Of a DNA stretch of 64,000 nucleotides, positions 24,711 to 38,371 are shown one piece after another. The position numbers and the translations under genes were made by a program. Positions within the stretch are counted from its first letter, which is position 1. Every line of letters starts with the position of its first letter. A model generated the notes under the pieces. The model had not been told where the DNA came from. It did not search any database and saw nothing but the letters and a program-made list of their open reading frames with translations. The DNA is from Gordius sp. MW1 (lineage: Eukaryota > Nematomorpha > Gordioida > Gordea > Gordiidae), in assembly GCA_964036665.1 (NCBI GenBank), contig OZ038527.1, forward strand, positions 12,493,835 through 12,557,834, in the 5' to 3' direction.

Positions 24711-27700
24711 TCAAAAATTAAGCACTCACGTTTGATACAACAAACTAATCGCAACAATAAAACGTTGTCTTTTGTCAAAATGATAGTTCTCGCAGCTTAA
24801 AACCCATTTTCAGAAGTCAATCGAGGATAATAGGATTCTCAAATTGGCTTATTTTTATATATTTTTTTACACTCTTTCACATAGAATCGAAAAAAATGAA
24901 TATTTTTACCTTAAAGTTTTTCACATTTTTTTCTTTCAACCGTATTCATCTGATGAAAGTTGTCGTTTTCAGACGTTGTTTCCATGATAAAAAGTAAAAA
25001 TTTATCAGAATCAGAAAACGATTACTTTGAAATCATGATCGCATAGAGCAATTTTCAAAAATTAAGCACTCACGTTACGATACAACAAACTAATCGCAAC
25101 AATAAAACGTTGTCGTCAAAATGATAGTTCTCGCAGCTTAAAACCTCTTTTCGGAAGTCAATCGAGGATAATAGGATTCTCCAATTGGCTTATTTTTATA
25201 TATTTTTTTACGCTCTTTCACATAGAATCAAAAAAAATGAATATTTTTACCTCAAAGTTTTTCACATTTTTTTCTTTCAACCGTATTCATCTGATGAAAG
25301 TTGTCGTTTTCAGACGTTGTTTCCATGATAAAAAGTAAAAATTTATCAGAATCAGAAAACTATTACTTTGAAATCATGATCGCATAGAGCAATTTTCAAA
25401 AATTAAGCACTCACGTTACGATACAACAAACTAATCGCAACAATAAAACGTTGTCTTTTGTCAAAATGATAGTTCTCGCAGCTTAAAACTTCTTTTCGGA
25501 AGTCAATCGAGGATAATAGGATTCTCAAATCGGCTTACTTTTATATATTTTTTCAAGCTCTTTCACATAGAATCGAAAAAATAAATATTTTTAACTCAAA
25601 ATTTTACACATTTTTTTCTTTCAACCGTATACATCCGATGAAAGTTGTCGTTTTCAGACGTTGTTTCCATGATAAAAAGTAAAAATTTATCAGAATCAGA
25701 AAACTATTACTTTGAAATCAAGATCGCATAGAGCAATTTTCAAAAATTAAGCACTCACGTTGCGATACAACAAACTAATCGCAACAATAAAACGATGTCT
25801 TTTGTCAAAATGATGGTTCTCGCAGCTTAAAACCTCTTTTCGGAAGTCAATCGAGGATAATAGGATTCTCAAATCGGCTTACTTTTATATTTTTTTACGC
25901 TCTTTCACATAGAATCGAAAAAAATGAATATTTTTACCTCAAAATTTTTCACATTTTTTTATTCAATCGTATTCATCCGATGAAAGTTGTCGTTTTCAGA
26001 CGTTGTTTCCATGATAAAAAGTAAAAATTTATCAGAATCAGAAAACTATTACTTTGAAATCATGATCGCATAGAGCAATTTTCAAAAATTAAGCACTCAC
26101 GTTACGATACAACAAACTAATCGCAACAATAAAACGTTGTCTTTTGTCAAAATGATAGTTCTCGCAGCTTAAAACCTCTTTTCGGAAGTCAATCGAGGAT
26201 AATAGGATTCTCCAATTGGCTTATTTTTATATATTTTTTTACGCTCTTTCACATAGAATCGAAAAAAATGAATATTTTTACCTCAAAATTTTTCACATTT
26301 TTTTATTCAACCGTATTCATCCGATGAAAGTTGTCGTTTTCAGACGTTGTTTCCATGATAAAAAGTTAAAATTTATCAGAATCAGAAAACTATTACTTTG
26401 AAATCATGATTGCATAGAGCAGTTTTCAAAAATTAAGCACTCACGTTTGAAACAACAAACTAATCGCAACAATAAAACGTTGTCTTTTGTCAAAATGATA
26501 GTTCTCTTAAAACCTCTTTTCGGAAGTCAATCGAGGATAATAGGATTCTCGAATTGGCTTATTTTTATATATTTTTTTACGCTCTTTCATATAGAATCGA
26601 AAAAAATAAATATTTTTACCACAAAATTTTTCACATTTTTTTCTTTCAACCGTATTCATCCGATGAAAGTTGTCGTTTTCAGACGTTGTTTCCATGATAA
26701 AAAGTAAAAATTTAACAGAATCAGAAAACTATTACTTTGAAATCATGATCGCATAGAGCAATTTTTAAAAATTAAGCACTCACGTTACGATACAACAAAC
26801 TAATCGCAACAATAAAACGTTGTCTTTTGTCAAAATGATAGTTCTCGCAGCTTAAAACCTCTTTTCAGAAGTCAATCGAGGATAATAGGATTCTCAAATT
26901 GGCTTACTTTTATATATTTTTTCAAGCTCTTTCACATAGAATCGAAAAAAATAAATATTTTTACCTCAAAATTTTTCACATTTTTTTCTTTCAACCGTAT
27001 TCATCCGATGAAAGTTGTCGTTTTCAGACGTTGTTTCCATGATAAAAAGTAAAAATTTATCAGAATCAGAAAACTATTACTTTGAAATCATGATCGCATA
27101 GAGCAATTTTCAAAAATTAAGCACTCACGTTACGATACAACAAACTAATCGCAACAATAAAACATTGTCTTTTGTCAAAATGATAGTTCTCGCAGCTTAA
27201 AACCTCTTTTCGGAAGTCAATCGAGGATAATAGGATTCTCAAATCGGCTTACTTTTATATATTTTTTTACGCTCTTTCACATAGAATCGAAAAAAATGAA
27301 TATTTTTACCTCAAAATTTTTCACATTTTTTTATTCAACCGTATTCATCCGATGAAAGTTGTCGTTTTCAGACGTTGTTTCCATGATAAAAAGTAAAAAT
27401 TTATCAGAATCAGAAAACTATTACTTTGAAATCATGATCGCATAGAGCAATTTTCAAAAATTAAGCACTCACGTTACGATACAACAAACTAATCGCAACA
27501 ATAAAACGTTGTCTTTTGTCAAAATGATAGTTCTCGCAGCTTAAAACCTCTTTTCGGAAGTCAATCGAGGATAATAGGATTCTCAAATCGGCTTACTTTT
27601 ATATATTTTTTTACGCTCTTTCACATAGAATCGAAAAAAATGAATATTTTTACCTCAAAATTTTTCACATTTTTTTATTCAACCGTATTCATCCGATGAA

Positions 27701-28741
27701 AGTTGTCGTTTTCAGACGTTGTTTCCATGATAAAAAGTAAAAATTTATCAGAATCAGAAAACTATTACTTTGAAATCATGATTGCATAGAGCAATTTTCA
27801 AAAATTAAGCACTCACGTTTGAAACAACAAACTAATCGCAACAATAAAACGTTGTCTTTTGTCAAAATGATAGTTCTCTTAAAACCTCTTTTCGGAAGTC
27901 AATCGAGGATAATAGGATTCTCAAATCGGCTTACTTTTATATATTTTTTCAAGCTCTTTAACATAGAATCGAAAAAAATGAATATTTTTACCTCAAAATT
28001 TTTCACATTTTTTTCTTTCAATCGTATTCATCCGATGAAAGTTGTCGTTTTCAGACGTTGTTTCCATGATAAAAAGTAAAAATTTATCAGAATCAGAAAA
28101 CTATTACTTTGAAATCATGATCGCATAGAGCAGTTTTCAAAAATTAAGCACTCACGTTACGATACAACAAACTAATCGCAACAATAAAACGTTGTCTTTT
28201 GTCAAAATGATAGTTCTCGCAGCTTAAAACCTCTTTTCGGAAGTCAATCGAGGATAATAGGATTCTCAAATCGGCTTACTTTTATATATTTTTTCAAGCT
28301 CTTTCACATAGAATCGAAAAAAATGAATATTTTTACCTCAAAATTTTTCACATTTTTTTCTTTCAACCGTATTCATCCGATGAAAGTTGTCGTTTTAAGA
28401 CGTTGTTTCCATGATAAAAAGTAAAAATTTATCATAATCAGAAAACTATTACTTTGAAATCATGATCGCATAGAGCAATTTTCAAAAATTAAGCACTCAC
28501 GTTTGATACAACAAATTAATCGCAACAATAAAACGTTGTCTTTTGTCAAAATGATAGCTCTCGCAGCTTAAAACCTCTTTTCGGAAATCAATCGAGGATA
28601 ATAGGATTCTCAAATCGGCTTATTTTTATATATTTTTTCAAGCTCTTTCACATAGAATCGAAAAAAATGAATATTTTTACCTCAAAATTTTTCACATTTT
28701 TTTATTCAACCGTATTCATCCGATGAAAGTTGTCGTTTTCA
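24628..28741. repeat. 12-mer repeat R4, copy 1 (4114 bp)
   Basis: Landmarks at 24628, 24972, 25313, 25657, 25999 and 26343 pair with 28742, 29085, 29430, 29774, 30118 and 30462, at offsets of 4113-4119 bp. Shared private variants include TTTTTTTACACTC, two consecutive CATCTGATGAAAG monomers, and TTAACTCAAAATTTTACAC with GTATACATCC (25631 and 29748). The second half of the unit (26343-28741) includes m2-, m3- and m4-like monomers related to R2. One monomer (24972-25312) has lost TTT from the TTGTCTTTTGTC block. Confidence 0.85.
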
Positions 28742-30480
28742 GACGTTGTTTCCACTATAAAAAGTAAAAATTTATCAGAATCAGAAAACTATTACTTTGA
28801 AATCATGATCGCATAGAGCAATCTTCAAAAATTAAGCACTCACGTTTGATACAACAAACTAATCGCAACAATAAAACGTTGTCTTTTGTCAAAATGATAG
28901 TTCTCGCAGCTTAAAACCTCTTTTCGGAAGTCAATCGAGGATAATAGGATTCTCAAATTGGCTTATTTTTATATATTTTTTTACACTCTTTCACATAGAA
29001 TCGAAAAAAATGAATATTTTTACCTCAAAGTTTTCACATTTTTTTCTTTCAACCGTATTCATCTGATGAAAGTTGTCGTTTTCAGACGTTGTTTCCATGA
29101 TAAAAAGTAAAAATTTATCAGAATCAGAAAACTATTACTTTGAAATCATGATCGCATAGAGCAATTTTCAAAAATTAAGCACTCACGTTACGATACAACA
29201 AACTAATCGCAACAATAAAACGTTGTCTTTTGTCAAAATGATAGTTCTCGCAGCTTAAAACCTCTTTTCGGAAGTCAATCGAGGATAATAGGATTCTCCA
29301 ATTGGCTTATTTTTATATATTTTTTTACGCTCTTTCACATAGAATCGAAAAAAATGAATATTTTTACCTCAAAGTTTTTCACATTTTTTTCTTTCAACCG
29401 TATTCATCTGATGAAAGTTGTAGTTTTCAGACGGGTTTTCCATGATAAAAAGTAAAAATTTATCAGAATCAGAAAACTATTACTTTGAAATCATGATCGC
29501 ATACAGCAATTTTCAAAAATTAAGCACTCACGTTACGATACAACAAACTAATCGCAACAATAAAACGTTGTCTTTTGTCAAAATGATAGTTCTCGCAGCT
29601 TAAAACCTCTTTTCGGAAGTCAATCGAGGATAATAGGATTCTCAAATCGGCTTACTTTTATATATTTTTTCAAGCTCTTTCACATAGAATCGAAAAAATA
29701 AATATTTTTAACTCAAAATTTTACACATTTTTTTCTTTCAACCGTATACATCCGATGAAAGTTGTCGTTTTCAGACGTTGTTTCCATGATAAAAAGTAAA
29801 AATTTATCAGAATCAGAAAACTATTACTTTGAAATCATGATCGCATAGAGCAATTTTCAAAAATTAAGCACTCACGTTGCGATACAACAAACTAATCGCA
29901 ACAATAAAACGTTGTCTTTTGTCAACATGATGGTTCTCGCAGCTTAAAACCTCTTTTCGGAAGTCAATCGAGGATAATAGGATTCTCAAATCGGCTTACT
30001 TTTATATATTTTTTTACGCTCTTTCACATAGAATCGAAAAAAATGAATATTTTTACCTCAAAATTTTTCACATTTTTTTATTCAATCGTATTCATCCGAT
30101 GAAAGTTGTCGTTTTCAGACGTTGTTTCCATGATAAAAAGTAAAAATTTATCAGAATCAGAAAACTATTACTTTGAAATCATGATCGCATAGAGCAATTT
30201 TCAAAAATTAAGCACTCACGTTACGATACAACAAACTAATCGCAACAATAAAACGTTGTCTTTTGTCAAAATGATAGTTCTCGCAGCTTAAAACCTCTTT
30301 TCGGAAGTCAATCGAGGATAATAGGATTCTCCAATTATCTTATTTTTATATATTTTTTTACGCTCTTTCACATAGAATCGAAAAAAATGAATATTTTTAA
30401 CTCAAAATTTTTCACATTTTTTTATTCAACCGTATTCATCCGATGAAAGTTGTCGTTTTCAGACGTTGTTTCCATGATAA
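28742..30480. repeat. 12-mer repeat R4, partial copy 2
   Basis: The first five monomers of R4 are repeated. The copies differ in scattered places: 29430 reads GACGGGTTTTCC and copy 1 has GACGTTGTTTCC, 29411 has GTTGTAG, and 30334 reads CAATTATC. The offset drifts between 4113 and 4119 bp through small indels. This suggests an older duplication than the R2 super-repeat. Similarity in order ends near 30480. Confidence 0.82.
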
Positions 30481-31144
30481 AAAGTAAAAATTTATCAGAA
30501 TCAGAAAACTATTACTTTGAAATCATGATCGCATAGAGCAATTTTCAAAAATTAAGCACTCACGTTACGATACAACAAACTAATCGCAACAATAAAACGT
30601 TGTCTTTGGTCAAAATGATAGTTCTCGCAGCTTAAAACCTCTTTTCGGAAGTCAATCGAGGATAATAAGATTCTCAAATCGGCTTACTTTTATATATTTT
30701 TTCAAGCTCTTTCACATAGAATCGAAAAAAACAAATATTTTTACCTCAAAGTTTTTCACATTTTTTTCTTTCAACCTATTCATCCGATGAAAGTTGTCGT
30801 TTTCAGACGTTGTTTCCATGATAAAAAGTAAAAATTTATCAGAATCAGAAAACTATTACTTTGAAATCATGATTGTATAGAGCAGTTTTGAAAAATTAAG
30901 CACTCACGTTTGATACAACAAACTAATCGCAACAATAAAACGTTGTCTTTTGAATGATAGTTCTCGCAGGTTAAAACCTCTTTTCGGAAGTCAATCGAGG
31001 ATAATAGGATTCTCCAATTGGCTTATTTTTATATATTTTTTTACGCTCTTTCACATAGAATCAAAAAAATGGAATATTTTTACCTCAAAATTTTTCACAT
31101 TTTTTTATTCAACCGTATTCATCCGATGAAAGTTGTCGTTTTCA
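30481..31144. repeat. Transitional monomers between R4 and the trimer zone
   Basis: About two monomers (344 and 339 bp) with private changes: TTGTCTTTGGTC, AAAAAACAAATATT and TTTGAATGATAG, the last lacking the usual GTCAAAATGATAG context by five bases. Nothing other than satellite is present. Confidence 0.75.
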
Positions 31145-34100
31145 GACGTTGTTTCCATGATAAAAAGTAAAAATTTATCAGAATCAGAAAACTATTACTT
31201 TGAAATCTTGATCGCATACAGCAATTTTCAAAAATTAAGCACTCACGTTACGATACAACAAACTAATCGCAACAATAAAACGTTGTCTTTTGTCAAAATG
31301 ATGGTTCTCGCAGCTTAAAACCTCTTTTCGGAAGTCAATCGAGGATAATAGGATTCTCAAATCGGCTTACTTTTATATATTTTTTTACGCTCTTTCACAT
31401 AGAATCGAAAAAAATGAATATTTTTACCTCAAAATTTTCACATTTTTTCATTCAATCGTATTCATCCGATGAAAGTTGTCGTTTTCAGACGTTGTTTCCA
31501 TGATAAAAAGTAAAAATTTATCAGAATCAGAAAACTATTACTTTGAAATCATGATCGCATAGAGCAATTTTCAAAAATTAAGCACTCACGTTGCAATACA
31601 ACAAACTTATCGCAACAATAAAACGTTGTCTTTTGTCAAAATGATAGTTCTCGCAGGTTAAAACCTCTTTTCGGAAGTCAATCGAGGATAATAGGATTCT
31701 CCAATTGGCTTATTTTTATATATTTTTTTACGCTCTTTCACATAGAATCGAAAAAATGGAATATTTTTACCTCAAAATTTTTCACATTTTTTTATTCAAC
31801 CGTATTCATCCGATGAAAGTTGTCGTTTTCAGACGTTGTTTCCATGATAAAAAGTAAAAATTTATCAGAATCAGAAAACTATTACTTTGAAATCTTGATC
31901 GCCTACAGCAATTTTCAAAAATTAAGCACTCACGTTACGATACAACAAACTAATCGCAACAATAAAACGTTGTCTTTTGTCTAAATGATAGTTCTCGCAG
32001 CTTAAAACCTCTTTTCGGAAGTCAATCGAGGATAATAGGATTCTCAAATCGGCTTACTTTTATATATTTTTTTACGCTCTTTCACATAGAATCGAAAAAA
32101 ATGAATATTTTTACCTCAAAATTTTTCACATTTTTTTATTCAACCGTATTCATCCGATGAAAGTTGTCGTTTTCAGACGTTGTTTCCATGATAAAAAGTA
32201 AAAATTTATCAGAATCAGAAAACTATTACTTTGAAATCTTGATCGCATACAGCAATTTTCAAAAATTAAGCACTCACGTTGCAATACAACAAACTAATCG
32301 CAACAATAAAACGTTGTCTTTTGTCAAAATGATGGTTCTCGCAGCTTAAAACCTCTTTTCGGAAGTCAATCGAGGATAATAGGATTCTCAAATCGGCTTA
32401 CTTTTATATATTTTTTTACGCTCTTTCACATAGAATCGAAAAAAATGAATATTTTTACCTCAAAATTTTCACATTTTTTCATTCAATCGTATTCATCCGA
32501 TGAAAGTTGTCGTTTTCAGACGTTGTTTCCATGATAAAAAGTAAAAATTTATCAGAATCAGAAAACTATTACTTTGAAATCATGATCGCATAGAGCAATT
32601 TTCCAAAATAAAGCACTCACGTTACGATACAACAAACTAATCGCAACAATAAAACGTTGTCTTTTGTCAAAATGATAGTTCTCGCAGCTTAAAACCTCTT
32701 TTCGGAAGTCAATCGAGGATAATAGGATTCTCAAATTGGCTTATTTTTATATATTTTTTTACGCTCTTTCACATAGAATCGAAAAAAATGAATATTTTTA
32801 CCTCAAAATTTTTCACATTTTTTTATTCAACCGTATTCATCCGATGAAAGTTGTCGTTTTCAGACGTTGTTTCCATGATAAAAAGTAAAAATTTATCAGA
32901 ATCAGAAAACTATTACTTTGAAATCATGATCGCATAGAGCAATTTTCAAAAATTAAGCACTCACGTTGCAATACAACAAACTAATCGCAACAATAATACG
33001 TTGTCTTTTGTCAAAATGATAGTTCTCGCAGGTTAAAACCTCTTTTCGGAAGTCAATCGAGGATAATAGGATTCTCCAATTGGCTTACTTTTATATATTT
33101 TTTTACGCTCTTTCACATAGAATCGAAAAAATGGAATATTTTTACCTCAAAATTTTTCACATTTTTTTATTCAACCGTATTCATCCGATGAAAGTTGTCG
33201 TTTTCAGACGTTGTTTCCATGATAAAAAGTAAAAATTTATCAGAATCAGAAAACTATTACTTTGAAATCTTGATCGCATACAGCAATTTTCAAAAATTAA
33301 TCACTCACGTTACGATACAACAAACTAATCGCAACAATAAAACGTTGTCTTTTGTCTAAATGATAGTTCTCGCAGCTTAAAACCTCTTTTCGGAAGTCAA
33401 TCGAGGATAATAGGATTCTCAAATTGGCTTACTTTTATATATTTTTTTACGCTCTGTCACATAGAATCGAAAAAAATGAATATTTTTACCTCAAAATTTT
33501 TCACATTTTTTTATTTAACCATATTCATCCGATGAAAGTTGTCGTTTTCAGACGTTGTTTCCATGATAAAAAGTAAAAATTTATCAGAATCAGAAAACTA
33601 TTACTTTGAAATCATGATCGCATAGAGGAATTTTCAAAAATTAAGCACTCACGTTACGATACAACAAACTAATCGCAACAATAAAACGTTGTCTTTTGTC
33701 AAAATGATAGTTCTCGCAGCTTAAAACCTCTTTTCGGAAGTCAATCGAGGATAATAGGATTCTCAAATTGGCTTATTTTTATATATTTATTTACGCTCTT
33801 TCACATAGAATCGAAAAAAATGAATATTTTTACCTCAAAATTTTCACATTTTTTTATTCAACCGTATTCATCCGATGAAAGTTGTCGTTTTCAGACGTTG
33901 TTTCCATGATAAAAAGTAAAAATTTATCAGAATCAGAAAACTATTACTTTGAAATCATGATCGCATAGAGGAATTTTCAAAAATTAAGCACTCACGTTGC
34001 GATACAACAAACTAATCGCAACAATAAAACGTTGTCTTTTGTCAAAATGATAGTTCTCGCAGCTTAAAACCTCTTTTCGGAAGTCAATCGAGGATAATAG

Positions 34101-36305
34101 GATTCTCAAATTGGCTTATTTTTATATATTTTTTTACGCTCTTTCACATAGAATCGAAAAAAAATGAATATTTTTACCTCAAAATTTTTCACATTTTTTT
34201 CTTTCAACCATATTCATCCGATGAAAGTTGTCATTTTCAGACGTTGTTTCCATGATAAAAAGTAAAAATTTATCAGAATCAGAAAACTATCACTTTGAAA
34301 TCATGATCGCATAGAGCAATTTTCAAAAATTAAGCACTCACGTTACGATACAACAAACTAATCGCAACAATAAAACGTTGTCTTTTGTCAAAATGATAGT
34401 TCTCGCAGCTTAAAACCTCTTTTCGGAAGTCAATCGAGGATAATAGGATTCTCAAATCGGCTTACTTTTATATATTTTTTTACGCTCTGTCACATAGAAT
34501 CGAAAAAAATAAATATTTTTACCTCAAAGTTTTTCACATTTCTTTTCTTTCAACCGTATTCATCCGATGAAAGTTGTCGTTTTCAGACGTTGTTTCCATG
34601 ATAAAAAGTAAAAATTTATCAGAATCAGAAAACTATTACTTTGAAATCATGATCGCATAGAGCAGTTTTCAAAAATTAAGCACTCACGTTTGATACAACA
34701 TACTAATCGCAACAATAAAACGTTGTCTTTTGTCAAAATGATAGTTCTCTCAGCTTAAAACCTCTTTTCGGAAATCAATCGAGGATAATAGGATTCTCAA
34801 ATTGGCTTATTTTTATATATTTTTTTACGCTCTTTTACATAGAATCGAAAAAAATGAATATTTTTACCTCAAAATTTTTCACATTTTTTTCTTTCAACCG
34901 TATTCATCCGATGAAAGTTGTCGTTTTCAGACGTTGTTTCCATGATAAAAAGTAAAAATTTATCAGAATCAGAAAACTATTACTTTGAAATCATGATTGC
35001 ATAGAGCAATTTTCAAAAATTAAGCACTCACGTTGCGATACAACAAACTAATCGCAACAATAAAACGTTGTCTTTTGTCAAAATGATAGTTCTCGCACCT
35101 TAAAACCTCTTTTCGGAAGTCAATCGATGATAATAGGATTCTCAAATTGGCTTACTTTTATATATTTTTTCAAGCTCTTTCACATAGAATCGAAAAAAAT
35201 GAATATTTTTACCTCAAAATTTTTCACATTTTTTTCATTCAACCGTATTCATCCGATGAAAGTTGTCGTTTTCAGACGTTGTTTCCATGATAAAAAGTAA
35301 AAATTTATCAGAATCAGAAAACTATTACTTTGAAATCATGATCGCATAGAGCAATTTTCAAAAATTAAGCACTCACGTTACGATACAACAAACTAATCGC
35401 AACAATAAAACGTTGTCTTTTGTCAAAATGATAGTTCTCGCAGCTTAAAACCTCTTTTCGGAAGTCAATCGAGGATAATAGGATTCTCAAATCGGCTTAC
35501 TTTTATATATTTTTTTACGCTCTGTCACATAGAATCAAAAAAAATAAATATTTTAACCTCAAAGTTTTTCACATTTCTTTTCTTTCAACCGTATTCATCC
35601 GATGAAAGTTGTCGTTTTCAGACGTTGTTTCCATGATAAAAAGTAAAAATTTATCAGAATCAGAAAACTATTACTTTGAAATCATGATCGCATAGAGCAA
35701 TTTTCAAAAATTAAGCACTCACGTTACGATACAACAAACTAATCGCAACAATAAAACGTTGTCTTTTGTCAAAATGATAGTTCTCGCAGCTTAAAACCTC
35801 TTTTCGGAAGTCAATCGAGGATAATAAGATTCTCTAATTGGCTTATTTTTATATATTTTTTTACGCTCTTTCACATAGAATCGAAAAAAAATGAATATTT
35901 TTACCTCAAAATTTTTCACATTTTTTTCATTCAACCGTATTCATCCGATGAAAGTTGTCGTTTTCAGACGTTGTTTCCATGATAAAAAGTAAAAATTTAT
36001 CAGAATCAGAAAACTATTACTTTGAAATCATGATCGCATAGAGCAATTTTCAAAAATTAAGCACTCACCGATACAACAAACTAATCGCAACAATAAAACG
36101 TTGTCTTTTGTCAAAATGATAGTTCTCGCAGGTTAAAACCTCTTTTCGGAAGTCAATCGAGGATAATAGGATTCTCAAATTGGCTTATTTTTATATATTT
36201 TTTTACGCTCTTTCACATAGAATCGAAAAAAATGAATATTTTTACCTCAAAATTTTTCACTTTTTTTATTCAACCGTATTCATCCGATGAAAGTTGTCGT
36301 TTTCA
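31145..36305. repeat. Diffuse trimer zone R5 (~1.03 kb period, 15 monomers)
   Basis: Landmarks three monomers apart are spaced 1031, 1031, 1033, 1035 and 1031 bp. The AAATCTTGATCGCATACAGC type occurs at 31145, 32176 and 33207 in step. The GCTCTGTCAC variant occurs in the same trimer phase at 33451, 34484 and 35519. Phase is kept but monomer identity drifts, so this is either an old trimer HOR or one blurred by conversion. The 31145-type monomer reappears as the first member of the R6 HOR. Confidence 0.7.
32863..33206. repeat. Representative 344 bp monomer
   Basis: This copy was counted base by base as a composition sample: 59 C and 45 G in 344 bp (30.2% GC), with 13 CpG dinucleotides. In order it holds the GACGTTGTTTCC landmark, a purine/A-rich stretch, an ATCATGATCG segment, a variable segment after CACTCACGTT, a conserved AACGTTGTCTTTTGTC-type block (here with one change), the CTCGCAG/TTAAAACCTC segment, a TATATATTTTTTTA tract, an A-tract followed by T-tracts, and the ATTCATCCGATGAAAG block that leads into the next copy. 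Start and end are arbitrary phase choices, because a tandem repeat has no natural boundary. Confidence 0.9.
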
Positions 36306-38371
36306 GACGTTGTTTCCATGATAAAAAGTAAAAATTTATCAGAATCAGAAAACTATTACTTTGAAATCTTGATCGCATACAGCAATTTTCAAAAATTAAG
36401 CACTCACGTTACGATACAACAAACTAATCGCAACAATAAAACGTTGTCTTTTGTCAAAATGATGGTTCTCGCAGCTTAAAACCTCTTTTCGGAAGTCAAT
36501 CGAGGATAATAGGATTCTCAAATAGGCTTACTTTTATATATTTTTTCAAGCTCTTTCACATAGAATCGAAAAAAATAAATATTTTTACTTCAAAATTTTA
36601 CACATTTTTTTCTTTCAACCGTATTCATCCGATGAAAGTTGTCGTTTTCAGACGTTGTTTCCATGATAAAAAGTAAAAATTTATCAGAATCAGAAAACTA
36701 TTACTTTGAAATCATGATTGCATAGAGCAGTTTTCAAAAATTAAGCACTCACGTTACGATACAACAAACTAATCGGAACAATAAAACGTTGTCTTTTGTC
36801 AAAATGATAGTTCTCGCAGCTTAAAACCTCTTTTTGGAAGTCAATCGAGGATAATAGGATTCTCAAATTGGCTTATTTTTATATATTTTTTTACGCTCTT
36901 TCACATAGAATCGAAAAAAATGAATATTTTTACCTCAAAATTTTTCACATTTTTTTATTCAACCGTATTCATCCGATGAAAGTTGTCGTTTTCAGACGTT
37001 GTTTCTATGATTAAAAGTCAAAATTTATCAGAATCAGAAAACTATTACTTTGAAATCATGATCGCATAGAGCAATTTTCAAAAATTAAGCACTCACGTTG
37101 CGATACAACAAACTAATCGCAACAATAAAACGTTGTCTTTTGTCAAAATGATAGTTCTCGCAGGTTAAAACCTCTTTTCGGAAGTCAATCGAGGATAATA
37201 GGATTCTCAAATTGGCTTATTTTTATATATTTTTTTACGCTCTTTTACATAGAATCGAAAAAAATGAATATTTTTACCTCAAAATTTTTCACATTTTTTT
37301 CTTTCAACCGTATTCATCCGATGAAAGTTGTCGTTTTCAGACGTTGTTTCCATGATAAAAAGTAAAAATTTATCAGAATCAGAAAACTATTACTTTGAAA
37401 TCATGATCGCATAGAGCAATTTTCAAAAATTAAGCACTCACGTTACGATACAACAAACTAATCGCAACAATAAAACGTTGTCTTTTGTCAAAATGATAGT
37501 TCTCGCAGCTTAAAACCTCTTTTCGGAAGTCAATCGAGGATAATAGGATTCTCCAATTGGCTTATTTTTATATATTCTTTTACGCTCTTTCACATAGAAT
37601 CGAAAAAAATAAATATTTTTACCTCAAAATTTTTCACATGTTTTTCTTTCAACCGAATTCATCCGATGAAAGTTGTCGTTTTCAGACGTTGTTTCCATGA
37701 TAAAAAGTAAAAATTTATCAGAATCAGAAAACTATTACTTTGAAATCATGATCGCATAGAGCAATTTTCAAAAATTAAGCACTCACGTTACGATACAACA
37801 AACTAATCGCAACAATAAAACGTTGTCTTTTGTCAAAATGATAGTTCTCGCAGCTTAAAACCTCTTTTCGGAAGTCAATCGAGGATAATAAGATTCTCTA
37901 ATTGGCGTATTTTTATATATTTTTTTACGCTCTTTCACATAGAATCGAAAAAAATGAATATTTTTACCTCAAAATTTTTCACATCTTTTTCTTTCAACCG
38001 TATTCATCCGATGAAAGTTGTCGTTTTCAGACGTTGTTTCCATGATAAAAAGTAAAAATTTATCAGATCAGAAAACTATTACTTTGAAATCATGATCGCA
38101 TAGAGCAATTTTCAAAAATTAAGCACTCACGTTACGATACAACAAACTAATCGCAACAATAAAACGTTGTCTTTTGTCAAAATGATAGTTCTCGCAGGTT
38201 AAAACCTCTTTTCGGAAGTCAATCGAGGATAATAGGATTCTCAAATTGGCTTATTTTTATATATTTTTTTACGCTCTTTCACATAGAATCGAAAAAAATG
38301 AATATTTTTACCTCAAAATTTTTCACTTTTTTTATTAAACCGTATTCATCCGATGAAAGTTGTCGTTTTCA
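36306..38371. repeat. R6 HOR, 6-monomer version (2066 bp)
   Basis: Intervals are 345, 344, 345, 345, 345 and 342 bp, corresponding to classes a/e, f, g, h, i and j of the R6 unit described at 42509. Classes a and e both carry ATGATGGTTCTCG and CAAATAGGC. A misalignment of a with e would remove b, c and d plus one of the pair, which gives exactly this six-member form. Confidence 0.87.
37655..37660. other. Diagnostic GAATTC site of class h monomers (first of seven)
   Basis: A single T-to-A change turns CCGTATTC into CCGAATTC in class h. I find it at 37655, 41102, 41792, 45239, 48687, 55922 and 57981. The spacings are 3447, 690, 3447, 3448, 7235 and 2059 bp, so the site tracks the R6 HOR period and the g-h duplication. 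It serves as a natural marker for this monomer lineage. Confidence 0.85.

Noticed and set aside
24950-25297. CTGATGA, a hammerhead ribozyme core motif, in four monomers (24950, 25291, 29063, 29408)
   Set aside because: Satellites of this size can encode hammerheads. Here the motif comes from a C-to-T change in the usual CCGATGA in one lineage only. I find no suitable stem II followed by a GAAA box, and no matching arrangement on the other strand.
26507-26695. Minus-strand 62 codon frame with an ATG start
   Set aside because: It lies wholly inside one satellite monomer and is the only minus-strand frame of this size. Chance is the simplest explanation.
31133-31318. Recurring 61 codon open frames (also at 32164, 36294, 38360, 42497, 45944 and 51118)
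   Set aside because: They start at TTG in R6 class a monomers, where GCATACAGC replaces GCATAGAGC and removes a TAG. They are satellite shadows.
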